A stretch of DNA of 64,000 nt from Streptomyces griseoloalbus (GTDB taxonomy: Bacteria > Actinomycetota > Actinomycetes > Streptomycetales > Streptomycetaceae). Location: NCBI GenBank assembly GCA_014650015.1, contig BMUD01000006.1, forward strand, positions 303,203 to 367,202, in the 5' to 3' direction. Below, in pieces: positions 57,880 to 64,000 of this stretch. Both the position numbers and the translations under genes were made by a program. Positions within the stretch are counted from its first letter, which is position 1. The number at the start of each line of letters is the position of its first letter. Below the pieces are notes generated by a model. The model made no database searches. It had not been told where the DNA came from and was given only the letters and a program-made list of their open reading frames with translations.

Positions 57880-57917
57880 CAGGAGCCCCGTCGAGATGTG
57901 TCTCGACGGGGCTCCTG
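57880..57917. terminator. Bidirectional terminator between int 1 and the immunity gene
   Basis: Perfect 17-base arms (57880-57896 and 57901-57917) with a TGTG loop. It lies between the convergent ends of int (57848) and the minus-strand immunity candidate (57932). Confidence 0.93.
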
Positions 57918-57931
57918 AATTCTTCCCTAGC

Positions 57932-58504
57932 TCAGCCTGCCAATCGGATCTGAATTGCCACTAGGCGCTCCCGACCAACAGTACGGTCAGACTCCCTGAG
58001 TTGCGAAAGGTGACCCGAGTTCAAATCCTCTAGAGGAGGTTCCGAAATTGCACGTCGCTGAGATCCAGCCTCCTGTGCGAAGAATTCCGCTCCTGGGATG
58101 TTCTGATCCAATTGCCCCATCGCAGTCAGGCAGGCGTGTGCACATTTGAGCGCATCCTCGGAATTGGCGCTGGACCGATAGAGGCTTGCATAACGCAACG
58201 CAAGAACCGAGTAGAAGGCGTAGATTCCCGCTACCCCAACGATCTCTTCGTCGGATGGTTCCAACTCCTGGAAGCCTTCCAGGGTCTCCACGTAGCTCTG
58301 GAATGAACCACCCGGAATTCCAGGTTTCCAAAGGTCCCCTACGGCGTGGACGACGAAATCGACGTCACTACTCCGCGCGGGGTCGTCGCCACACAACCCC
58401 GTGAAGACCTGCACCATCCGCTCCGCACAGCTCGCCACGAAGGTTGCAACCTGAGGGTACGACTGCCCTCGGATGGTGGCCGCAACCGCCTCATCGACTA
58501 CCAC
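57932..58504 (-). CDS. Candidate immunity protein for the deaminase toxin
   Basis: The 190-residue protein starts at GTG 58504, seven bases into the overlap with the toxin end, behind AGAGGAG (translation coupled). The sequence is acidic and helical (VETLEGFQELEPSDEEIVGV; AFYSVLALRYASLYRSSANS), lacks a signal peptide and is lower in GC than its neighbours. I recognise no named family with certainty; it resembles the small cytoplasmic DUF416-like immunity proteins found after nucleic-acid deaminase toxins. Its overlap with the toxin gene is the main argument for an immunity role. What else it might be cannot be told. Confidence 0.7.
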   Translation of the reverse strand: MVVDEAVAATIRGQSYPQVATFVASCAERMVQVFTGLCGDDPARSSDVDFVVHAVGDLWKPGIPGGSFQSYVETLEGFQELEPSDEEIVGVAGIYAFYSVLALRYASLYRSSANSEDALKCAHACLTAMGQLDQNIPGAEFFAQEAGSQRRAISEPPLEDLNSGHLSQLRESDRTVGRERLVAIQIRLAG

Positions 58505-58869
58505 TCAAAACTCCTCTGGCGAGTTGTCGTCTTACCGTTTCCGGGATACACCTGACCCATCATCTTACCGCCGGTGCCTCGGATGAGCGGCGCACACACA
58601 CCCAGACATACGTTCCGAGAGGTGCCTCCCGCCGTGGGAGTCCAGCCCATTTCATTGATGAAGAGTAGGGCGTTCTGCTCTGCGTGGGTGCCTGGAATAT
58701 TGTCGGCGGCCATCTCACCCTTGCCGATAGCGGACATCTGCGCGGGCGTCAGGCCATCGCCAGATCCCGCAACGACGTTGATCGGACCGTGAGGGGTATC
58801 CGCCCGAACTACAGCCACAGTGCTCACGTTCTTGCGAATGAATTCATCCGGCTCAGCGGCATCCGCCAT
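58498..58869 (-). CDS. Orphan deaminase-fold toxin tip (polymorphic toxin C-terminal domain)
   Basis: The 123-residue protein starts at ATG 58869. THAEQNALLFINEMGWTPTA contains the deaminase H-A-E motif (zinc-binding His and catalytic Glu), and GGTSRNVCLGVCAPLI provides the two remaining zinc cysteines (C-x3-C), in the order seen in actinobacterial polymorphic-toxin deaminases. Such domains normally sit at the end of a large secreted protein; here the N-terminal carrier is missing. The ATG is directly preceded by an in-frame stop and by AGGAGGT with 5-base spacing, a perfect Shine-Dalgarno that lies in the antisense of a truncated xis gene. Target (DNA, RNA or nucleotides) is unknown. Local GC is reduced, suggesting transfer. 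Confidence 0.85.
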   Translation of the reverse strand: MADAAEPDEFIRKNVSTVAVVRADTPHGPINVVAGSGDGLTPAQMSAIGKGEMAADNIPGTHAEQNALLFINEMGWTPTAGGTSRNVCLGVCAPLIRGTGGKMMGQVYPGNGKTTTRQRSFEW

Positions 58870-58987
58870 CTACGACCTCCTGCGCACCCGCCGCCTGGCA
58901 TCGCTGACCATCGGCCGCGCCCGCCGCATCCCCGCCCACGCCCTGGACGACTACGTCCGGCGCCACCTGGAAGAGGCCGCCCGATGA
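58862..58987 (+). pseudogene. Decapitated excisionase of integrative element 2
   Basis: The frame ASAIYDLLRTRRLASLTIGR followed by ARRIPAHALDDYVRRHLEEA aligns with residues about 30-75 of the intact xis at 56344. It lacks the first ~30 residues; the match starts at 58862, exactly where the toxin gene on the other strand begins. It still overlaps the integrase start (CGATGA). Confidence 0.9.
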
Positions 58988-60252
58988 CCGCCCCCAAGCG
59001 CAAGAAAGCCCGCGCCAACGGTGAGGGCACGATCTACCAGCGCAAGGACAGCCGCTGGGAAGCCGTCGGCTACGTCCTCGCCGCCGACGGCACCCGCAAA
59101 CGCGTCCGCGTCTACGGCAGCACCCGTAGAGAATCCGCCGACAAACTCGCCGAGAAGATCGCCGACAGCAACCGCGGACTGCCCGTCGCCACCGCCGACA
59201 GCACCGTCGGCGACTACCTCACCTACTGGCTCGGCAGCGTCGCCGTCCACCGACTCCGCGAGAACACCCACACCCGCTACGCCGCCTGCGTCCGCCTCCA
59301 CCTCATCCCCGGACTCGGCACCAAGAAGGTCGCAAGGCTGACCGCCAAGGACGTCCGCACCTTCCTCGACCGGCTCCGCATCACCTGCCAATGCTGCACC
59401 CAGGCACTCGACGCCGAGCGAAAGAGGTGCTGCACGGTCGGCGAGTGCTGCCAGAAGCGGCTGTCCGCCTTGACCGTGACCTACGTGCACTCGGTGCTCA
59501 AGTCGGCACTGGAACACGCCGTCCGGGAGGACGAGCCGCCCCGGAACGTCGCCCGCAACGTCAAGACCACCACGTACCAGCCCAGGCGCTTCCGTCCGCT
59601 CACAGCGGCTGAGGCCCGGCAGTTCCTCGACGCGGCCCGCGCCGACCGGCTCCACGCGCTGTATGAACTGGCGCTGCGCACTGGCCTCCGCAAGGGCGAA
59701 CTCCTCGGCCTTCACTGGGAAGATCTCGACCTCACCACCGGAACAGCCAGCATCCGGCGCTCACTCCAGCGCACCCGAACCGGCGGTCTCACGCATCTGC
59801 CCACCAAGACCCGGGCGTCCGAGCGCCGCATCGCACTCCCGACCGAATGCATCCATTCCCTCAAAAAGCACCAGGAACGGCAGGAAAAGGATCGCGAGAC
59901 CGCAGGGTCAGCCTGGCAGGACAGCGGCCTCGTCTTCACCACGCCGACCGGCAGGCCCCTCGACCCCGCCAACCTGACCCGCCGCTTCCGCAGCTTCCTC
60001 AACCGGGCCGGACTCCGACGCATCCGCTTCCACGACCTCCGCCACTCGACCGCGACCCTGCTCCTGGAACAAGGCGTCGACCTCGTCGTGATCAAGGAAC
60101 TCCTCGGACACGCCCACATCGGCGTCACCGCCGGCGTCTACGCCCACGTCCGACTCCGCCTCCAACGCCAAGCCATCGACACCCTCAGCAACGCACTCGG
60201 CGAAGCCATCGACGGCAACGACGACCCACCAGCCGCAGCCGTCGTCCGCTGA
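58984..60252 (+). CDS. int: Tyrosine recombinase (integrase) of integrative element 2
   Basis: The 422-residue protein starts at ATG 58984 (MTAPKRKKARANGEGTIYQR). It is a paralogue of the first integrase, with the same arm-binding domain, the cysteine-rich core insert (CQCCTQALDAERKRCC, CTVGECCQKR) and an intact catalytic set: R in LALRTGLRKGELLGLHW, HDLRHSTATLLLEQ and LLGHAHIGVTAGVYAHV. Identity looks about 70% by eye, so the two came from related but separate elements. It lacks a full xis, so excision would need the other element's Xis. TTGCCGTCA repeats follow at 60255-60275. Confidence 0.94.
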   Translation: MTAPKRKKARANGEGTIYQRKDSRWEAVGYVLAADGTRKRVRVYGSTRRESADKLAEKIADSNRGLPVATADSTVGDYLTYWLGSVAVHRLRENTHTRYAACVRLHLIPGLGTKKVARLTAKDVRTFLDRLRITCQCCTQALDAERKRCCTVGECCQKRLSALTVTYVHSVLKSALEHAVREDEPPRNVARNVKTTTYQPRRFRPLTAAEARQFLDAARADRLHALYELALRTGLRKGELLGLHWEDLDLTTGTASIRRSLQRTRTGGLTHLPTKTRASERRIALPTECIHSLKKHQERQEKDRETAGSAWQDSGLVFTTPTGRPLDPANLTRRFRSFLNRAGLRRIRFHDLRHSTATLLLEQGVDLVVIKELLGHAHIGVTAGVYAHVRLRLQRQAIDTLSNALGEAIDGNDDPPAAAVVR

Positions 60253-60254
60253 CG

Positions 60255-60275
60255 TTGCCGTCAGCATTGCCGTCA
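60255..60275. repeat. TTGCCGTCA direct-repeat pair after int 2
   Basis: TTGCCGTCA occurs exactly at 60255-60263 and 60267-60275. The first starts three bases after the stop of int 2, in the same relation as the pair after int 1. Confidence 0.75.
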
Positions 60276-60291
60276 TCGGGACTGGAGCCTG

Positions 60292-60687
60292 TCAGGCACG
60301 TTCCGCACCCTTTGGCCATTCAAAGGACTGAGGTGGCGCCACCAAAGCCGCGAGAACACCCTCCACACTTTCGTCGGTAAGAGCGATCAAGCTCCACCCG
60401 CCCCCCCGGACGGTGAATAGGCCAACCGGAGGGCCATCCTCGTCGAGAACTGCAAAGAAGTCCCGCCATCCAAATCTATTCTTCCGGAACTCATCCAGTG
60501 TGAAATACCGGTCTCGATACGTGCCTCGAAGTGTGGACCTCGCCCCAACTCCAACGCGGATCAAACCGGATACCTCCTCAAGGATTTCCGACACAACGGG
60601 AGGCGGCAGCAAAACCAACGACTGACATTTGGCCCTTCGAAGCAGCTCCGCAATCTTCAAAGTGGGCACTTCTTGCAAACTCGCCAA
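60292..60687 (-). CDS. Candidate immunity protein for the ADP-ribosyltransferase tip
   Basis: The 131-residue protein is started at TTG 60687, behind GGAG with suitable spacing (TTG 60678 and GTG 60669 are alternatives). It follows the ART toxin frame by 63 bases on the same strand and lies in a low-GC stretch. The sequence has a central FGWRDFFAVLDEDGPPVGLF and GGGWSLIALTDESVEGVLAA; no family is recognised. Small size, cytoplasmic nature and position after a toxin tip are the arguments for immunity function. Confidence 0.65.
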   Translation of the reverse strand: MASLQEVPTLKIAELLRRAKCQSLVLLPPPVVSEILEEVSGLIRVGVGARSTLRGTYRDRYFTLDEFRKNRFGWRDFFAVLDEDGPPVGLFTVRGGGWSLIALTDESVEGVLAALVAPPQSFEWPKGAERA

Positions 60688-60750
60688 GATGACTCCATTG
60701 AGAACGCTGGTGGGCGGTACCCGCAGGTACCGCCCACCAGAGCTTAATCA

Positions 60751-61323
60751 TCAGAACCCGAGATCCTCTAGGCGCGCACCGGGCCATGCCGCCCTGGCTC
60801 GACCTTGCATGACCCCTTGGATGATCACTTCAGCCTCGCCGCGAAGGTCATCTTCGACCCATGGCTGATCGTTTACATGGACGTGGAAACGTCCGCTGGG
60901 GACGGTGGCTCTAATGACAACTCCACTACCTCCACCTCGGGTAGCCGCTCGAATAGCGGCAGTGGGACTAGTGGTCCAGCTGGTGTAGTCACTATCGGTC
61001 ATACCGAGATGGCGCATCTCAGGCGTCGAGTCCCCGCCCCGCGGCCTTGCAATTCCTTCCACCGCATCATCAAAGGCAGGGTTGGGGCCGCCGGTCTCGC
61101 CGCTCACTTCCGCAACTCCCCGATAGACCGTGGTACCGCCACCGCAATTGTGCACAAGCACCGGAGTGGCACCCGCGAGCACATAGTACGTGTGCTGCGC
61201 GGTGCCCCTCCACCTGCTTCTTCGCTGGTCAGCGCGTGATTTGCGTTCCGCTGGTGTCCGTGGTTGTGCGGGGAAATCCGTGGGTGTTGCCGTCGCTACT
61301 GCCGTCAACGGCTCGGGGCACAC
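60751..61323 (-). CDS. Orphan ADP-ribosyltransferase toxin tip with pre-toxin motif
   Basis: The frame is 190 residues from a possible GTG at 61323, but homology begins only at about 61197 with HTYYVLAGATPVLVHNCGGG. That motif ends the HINT/pre-toxin region of Rhs- or WXG-type polymorphic toxins, so the rest is the toxin. The 130-residue C-terminal domain has an ART layout: YRGV (Arg motif), SYTSWTTSP (STS-like motif: DYTSWTTSPTAA), and E-A-E in LRGEAEVIIQG (ExE), consistent with an R-S-E mono-ADP-ribosyltransferase. The first ~42 codons come from non-homologous sequence containing att-like repeats, so the carrier has been cut off. Expression of a free toxin is uncertain. Local GC is low. Confidence 0.8.
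   Translation of the reverse strand: MCPEPLTAVATATPTDFPAQPRTPAERKSRADQRRSRWRGTAQHTYYVLAGATPVLVHNCGGGTTVYRGVAEVSGETGGPNPAFDDAVEGIARPRGGDSTPEMRHLGMTDSDYTSWTTSPTAAIRAATRGGGSGVVIRATVPSGRFHVHVNDQPWVEDDLRGEAEVIIQGVMQGRARAAWPGARLEDLGF
61287..61307. repeat. Third TTGCCGTC direct-repeat pair without an integrase
   Basis: TTGCCGTCG (61287-61295) and CTGCCGTCA (61299-61307). The sequence is closer to the pair after int 1 than to the pair after int 2. It lies at the broken end of the ART toxin frame and may mark the end of a lost element. Confidence 0.65.
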
Positions 61324-61362
61324 GATTGCGCCGCCGCTGCCTGGTGTCGGTGCAGAGGGACC

Positions 61363-61650
61363 CTACTGCCACGCGCCAGGCTCGGCACGGACGAGAGCTC
61401 GGACGGTCTGCTCGTAGAACTCGTGGCCGCTCTGGGCGCAGTGTCCGGCGATCCAACGGGTCAGCTCGTCCGAGGTGTGCAGCGTGCCTGACGTGGCGCC
61501 GCAGTTGTGCTCTTCGCCGGTGACGCAGACCGCCTCGAACGTGGGCAGGGCCATGGGGTCGGGGACGGTGGTCAGGTGGTACTCGCGGAAGCGGTAGCGC
61601 CCCCGAGAGGAGTTGCGCACTGGTGCGCCGGCGTTCGAAGAGTCAGGCAT
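61363..61650 (-). CDS. DUF7848-type small protein
   Basis: The 95-residue protein starts at ATG 61650, overlapping the previous gene by eight bases. FEAVCVTGEEHNCGATSGTL followed by DELTRWIAGHCAQSGHEFYE resembles the DUF7848 pattern common in Streptomyces (ECVSGEEAECGAxSG, W-x-x-H, TGH), probably a small zinc-binding domain. Such genes accompany XRE-type regulators and hypothetical partners. Role unknown. Confidence 0.75.
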   Translation of the reverse strand: MPDSSNAGAPVRNSSRGRYRFREYHLTTVPDPMALPTFEAVCVTGEEHNCGATSGTLHTSDELTRWIAGHCAQSGHEFYEQTVRALVRAEPGAWQ

Positions 61651-62011
61651 CTTCGGCCGCCTCTTCCTGATCCGGGATGCGCTGTCCGCGCGATTCCGCG
61701 ACCCTGAGCGCGTCCGCCAGGGCTTCTGTCAACCGGCAGGCCAGCCAGCGGTATTCGCTCGCCGACAGGGCTTTCGCGCCGGGTACTGTGGCGTCGCGGG
61801 CGTACTCCAGCAGTTCCTGGCCCATGCTGAGCTGTACCGTCTCGATGCTGTCGGCGAGGGTGGAGAGGTAGCCGCGGCCGTCGCTGCTCAGGTAGCAGGG
61901 CTTCCCCTCCGGGCTGGTCCACGGCAGTAAGCGGGGACCTTTCCCGCCCGACGCGGCGTCGTACAGCTCTCTGCGACGCATGCGGTCGGCATCGCTCCTG
62001 GGCTGGCTCAC
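61643..62011 (-). CDS. Conserved small protein upstream of the DUF7848 gene
   Basis: The 122-residue protein is started at GTG 62011 (MSQPRSDADRMRRRELYDAA). The frame upstream to 62278 crosses a truncated gene and is ignored. It is helical and acidic at the end (DQEEAAEDA). YLSTLADSIETVQLSMGQEL and WLACRLTEALADALRVAESR are typical of the partner protein found with DUF7848 and XRE regulators. Function unknown. Confidence 0.7.
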   Translation of the reverse strand: MSQPRSDADRMRRRELYDAASGGKGPRLLPWTSPEGKPCYLSSDGRGYLSTLADSIETVQLSMGQELLEYARDATVPGAKALSASEYRWLACRLTEALADALRVAESRGQRIPDQEEAAEDA

Positions 62012-62120
62012 TGGGCACCCCCGGCCTGGGTCACTGACGGTGGACGCACTGACCGTAGGCACTGGCAGAACGTCACCCCAGGTGGGAGTCATGGCAGTTC
62101 GCGACTCTTGGTTCACGAAC

Positions 62121-62137
62121 TGCCACGCTGCGTGGCA
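62121..62137. repeat. Short palindrome at the end of the truncated regulator
   Basis: TGCCACGC (62121-62128) and GCGTGGCA (62130-62137) form perfect 8-bp arms around T. It lies between the regulator remnant (ends 62139) and the next gene start (62011), so it can be an operator or a terminator hairpin. Confidence 0.55.
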
Positions 62138-62138
62138 G

Positions 62139-62370
62139 CTACCCGACAACGCCAAGGTAGTCGGCCATGTCACGCATCTCCGTCGTGAGGGTCCGCTTGC
62201 GCTTGCCCAGGATCTCCTGCATGGTCTCAGCGGCCCCGTTCTGGTGCCGCAACCACTGCGGGGCAGCTTCCCTGGCACGGGTCAACTCGTCCATGGCGGC
62301 GGACAAGTCGCCGGTCCGGGTGTAGGCGCGCGCCACATCGAGGGTGAAGCGGTTCCCGTCGTTGGTGCTA
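62139..62370 (-). pseudogene. C-terminal remnant of an XRE-family TPR-containing regulator
   Basis: The frame ends STNDGNRFTLDVARAYTRTG followed by DLSAAMDELTRAREAAPQWL and a helical tail to GVVG. The TPR-like R-A-Y-x-R-x-G-D and the neighbours (DUF7848 pair) mark it as the end of the usual XRE regulator in such modules. The gene is cut at 62368-62371 (CTAG) by an insertion sequence. Confidence 0.75.
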
Positions 62371-62371
62371 G

Positions 62372-63962
62372 CTTGATCTTTAACGCCCGGCGTCGAATGG
62401 CGCCTCGAACTTGATCACTCGGTTCGGTATCCGCCGGACGCGGAGGCGGCCTTCGGCTGAACATGTGCTCCGACCAAGGAACACACACGTTCAGCACGAA
62501 GGCCGTGAGAATGAGTCTGCTGCATCACGATGCCCGGCGAGAACCGTTGGCCGAACTGTTATGCTTCCGGGGCGAGTTCTACGCAAGTCTGACCGCTCGT
62601 TCGGACGCGTTGTTCGAGCTGGCAGACGCTGTCCTGTGCGGTGACGGGCCGGTCGGGTCGCTGGCCGAGCTGTCACTGGTGGGTGAACACCGCCGCGGCC
62701 ACGGCGGGCTCTACGCCGCAGTGGCCCGTGGCCGGATCAATGCCGGCCGGCTGCGACGGGCCCTGGCCGCAGTACCCCTGCCGCGGGCTGCCGACGGCCG
62801 GCTGGTCCTGGCCGTCGACATCACCTGCTGGCTGCGACCGGCCGCCCACACCTCGCCCCAGCGGATCCTGTGCCACACCTACGGACGCGGCAAGGACCAG
62901 CACATCCCCGTCCCCGGCTGGCCGTACTCCATCGTCTGCGCCCTCGAGCCGGGCCGCAGTTCATGGACCGCCCCGCTGGACGCACTGCGGCTAGCACCCG
63001 GGGACGACACCGCCACCATCACCGCCCGACAGCTGCGCGAGCTGGTCGAACGGCTGATCACGGCAGGCCAGTGGCAGTCAGGTGACCCGGACATCCTCGT
63101 CATCGCGGACGCCGGATACGACGCACCCCGCCTCGCCTTCCTCCTGCAAGATCTGCCCGTGCAGGTGCTGGCCCGGATGCGGTCGGACCGCGTCCTGCGC
63201 AGGGCCGCCCCGCCCCGGCAGCCACACACCCTGGGCCGCCCGCCCCGGCACGGTGGCGAGTTCGTCTTCGGACAGCCCGACACCTGGGGCACCCCGGGCA
63301 CCGAGACCATCACCGACACCCGGCTCTACGGCACCGCCCTCGCCCGATCCTGGGACCGATTGCATCCCAAGCTGACCCACCGCTCCTCCTGGGCCGCGGC
63401 CGACGGCACCCTCCCCATCGTCGAGGGAACAGTGATCCGCCTGGACATCGACCACCTGCCCAGCGGAGCCACCCCCAAGCCGGTCTGGCTGTGGTGGTCG
63501 GGCACCGACGCCACCGACGCCGACGCCGACCGTCTCTGGCAGGCATACCTGCGACGCTTCGACATCGAGCACACCTTCCGCCTGTTCAAACAGACCCTGG
63601 GCTGGACCACACCGAAGATCCGCACCCCCGAGGCAGCCGACCGATGGACCTGGCTCATCCTCGCCGCCTACACCCAACTGCGGCTTGCCCGACCGCTGGC
63701 GGCCGACCGGCGCCGGCCGTGGGAGAAACCCAGCCCGCCGGACAGGCTCACCCCCGCCCGCGTCCGCCGCGACTTCCGGCACATCCGCCCACAACGGCCT
63801 GCCCGGCCCAAGCACCGAAACCCTCTCGTCCCGGCCCCGGACGACCACCGGGCCAAAAGAACACCCGGCCCACACCCCGCCACGACGTGCACACACCCCA
63901 AACGGGTCTGTGTAGCGAACGGTGGAACTCGGTCGGTTTTGTTCAGCGGCGTCCGGCGGTGA
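62372..63962 (+). mobile_element. IS4/IS701-like insertion sequence (right end replaced)
   Basis: The left boundary is at a CTAG (62368-62371) where the regulator gene is interrupted. The element carries a single transposase. The left terminal sequence begins CTTGATCTTTAACGC, but no inverted copy of it is found before the window end, so the right end is either missing or replaced by the element whose gene ends at 63943. Confidence 0.7.
62511..63962 (+). CDS. IS4-type DDE transposase (IS701-like)
   Basis: The 483-residue protein starts at ATG 62511 (MSLLHHDARREPLAELLCFR), after GAAGGCCGTGAG. The DDE core is visible: D in LVLAVDITCWLRP, D in ILVIADAGYDAPRLAFLLQD, and E in YLRRFDIEHTFRLFKQTLGW, which fits the IS4-family Y-(2)-R-(3)-E-(6)-K signature. 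Length and the TWLILAAYTQLRLARPLAAD region match the 480-residue Streptomyces transposases. The last ~20 residues (KRVCVANGGTRSVLFSGVRR) do not look native, and overlap a convergent gene end, so the 3' end may have been replaced. Confidence 0.88.
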   Translation: MSLLHHDARREPLAELLCFRGEFYASLTARSDALFELADAVLCGDGPVGSLAELSLVGEHRRGHGGLYAAVARGRINAGRLRRALAAVPLPRAADGRLVLAVDITCWLRPAAHTSPQRILCHTYGRGKDQHIPVPGWPYSIVCALEPGRSSWTAPLDALRLAPGDDTATITARQLRELVERLITAGQWQSGDPDILVIADAGYDAPRLAFLLQDLPVQVLARMRSDRVLRRAAPPRQPHTLGRPPRHGGEFVFGQPDTWGTPGTETITDTRLYGTALARSWDRLHPKLTHRSSWAAADGTLPIVEGTVIRLDIDHLPSGATPKPVWLWWSGTDATDADADRLWQAYLRRFDIEHTFRLFKQTLGWTTPKIRTPEAADRWTWLILAAYTQLRLARPLAADRRRPWEKPSPPDRLTPARVRRDFRHIRPQRPARPKHRNPLVPAPDDHRAKRTPGPHPATTCTHPKRVCVANGGTRSVLFSGVRR

Positions 63963-64000
63963 GCCGGCCGTCGAAGGTGATGTCGAAGGCTTGGAGCGCG
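63943..64000 (-). CDS. C-terminal end of a gene running in from the right edge
   Basis: The minus-strand frame encodes ALQAFDITFDGRLTAGRR and stops with TGA at 63945-63943. It overlaps the end of the IS4-type transposase frame. I cannot assign the family; its position next to TGTGTAGCGAACGG suggests another insertion sequence. Confidence 0.35.
   Translation of the reverse strand, partial: ALQAFDITFDGRLTAGRR

Noticed and set aside
56250-61330. tRNA gene as an attachment site near the integrases
   Set aside because: I searched the flanks of both integrases by eye and saw no cloverleaf or conserved TTCRANYC-type arm.

Overview
The window is about 72% GC with strong third-position GC bias. Its gene order (malEFG-malR, then glnE, a glnA-like gene, nadE, panB and map) matches the core chromosome of Streptomyces close to S. 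coelicolor/S. lividans. The first 55 kb reads as ordinary core and conserved accessory chromosome. The last 8 kb (about 56.25-64.0 kb) is a patchwork of integrases, truncated genes and insertion sequences, partly lower in GC.

Layout. 0-8 kb: tail of an upstream gene, a NarL-type two-component pair, a secreted DUF1996 protein, a small lipoprotein, a membrane protein with a sigma-factor-like N-terminus, a 164-bp MITE-like hairpin ending in CTAG, a TetR regulator and a tautomerase-like protein. 8-22 kb: an alpha-glucan regulon with a giant secreted amylase-pullulanase, a secreted alpha-amylase, an intracellular alpha-glucosidase, the maltose/maltodextrin ABC importer malEFG and the divergent LacI-type repressor malR; CTTGCA-type operator candidates precede malE, the amylase and the pullulanase. 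Secreted enzymes would make maltodextrins, MalEFG would import them and AglA would cleave them inside. 22-34 kb: a PAP2-type membrane protein, glnE, two small enzymes, a three-gene stress-type envelope cassette, a secreted pectate lyase with a LacI-type palindrome, an IS630 transposase relic, a GNAT protein and glnA2-like ligase. 34-45 kb: an NsrR-like regulator, DUF3105/DUF305 pair, nadE, a repeat-rich gap, an MFS exporter, a membrane-anchored EEP hydrolase, a TetR-controlled QacA/EmrB-type exporter and panB. 45-55 kb: a DrrAB-type exporter preceded by 11-bp direct repeats, a convergent large AfsR/SARP regulator, a site-2-protease-like protein, an F420:NADP oxidoreductase-like gene, map and an iron-box-controlled heme oxygenase.

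56-64 kb: an alcohol dehydrogenase gene that has lost its N-terminus is joined to the xis-int end of an integrative element. A second, related int with a decapitated xis follows. After each integrase comes an inverted low-GC cassette: a deaminase toxin tip with a downstream immunity candidate, and an ADP-ribosyltransferase toxin tip (still carrying the HTYYVLAG...LVHN pre-toxin motif) with an immunity candidate. Each int, and a third spot beyond the second toxin, is followed by a TTGCCGTCA-type direct-repeat pair. The region ends with a DUF7848-type gene pair, a regulator truncated at a CTAG by an IS4/IS701-type transposase, and the end of another gene. The orphan toxin/immunity cassettes trapped between integrase modules are the most interesting part; the deaminase tip has acquired a perfect Shine-Dalgarno and ATG from the antisense of the truncated xis.

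All function calls rest on reading motifs; no database search was run. Coordinates of starts were chosen from Shine-Dalgarno position and family alignment from memory.
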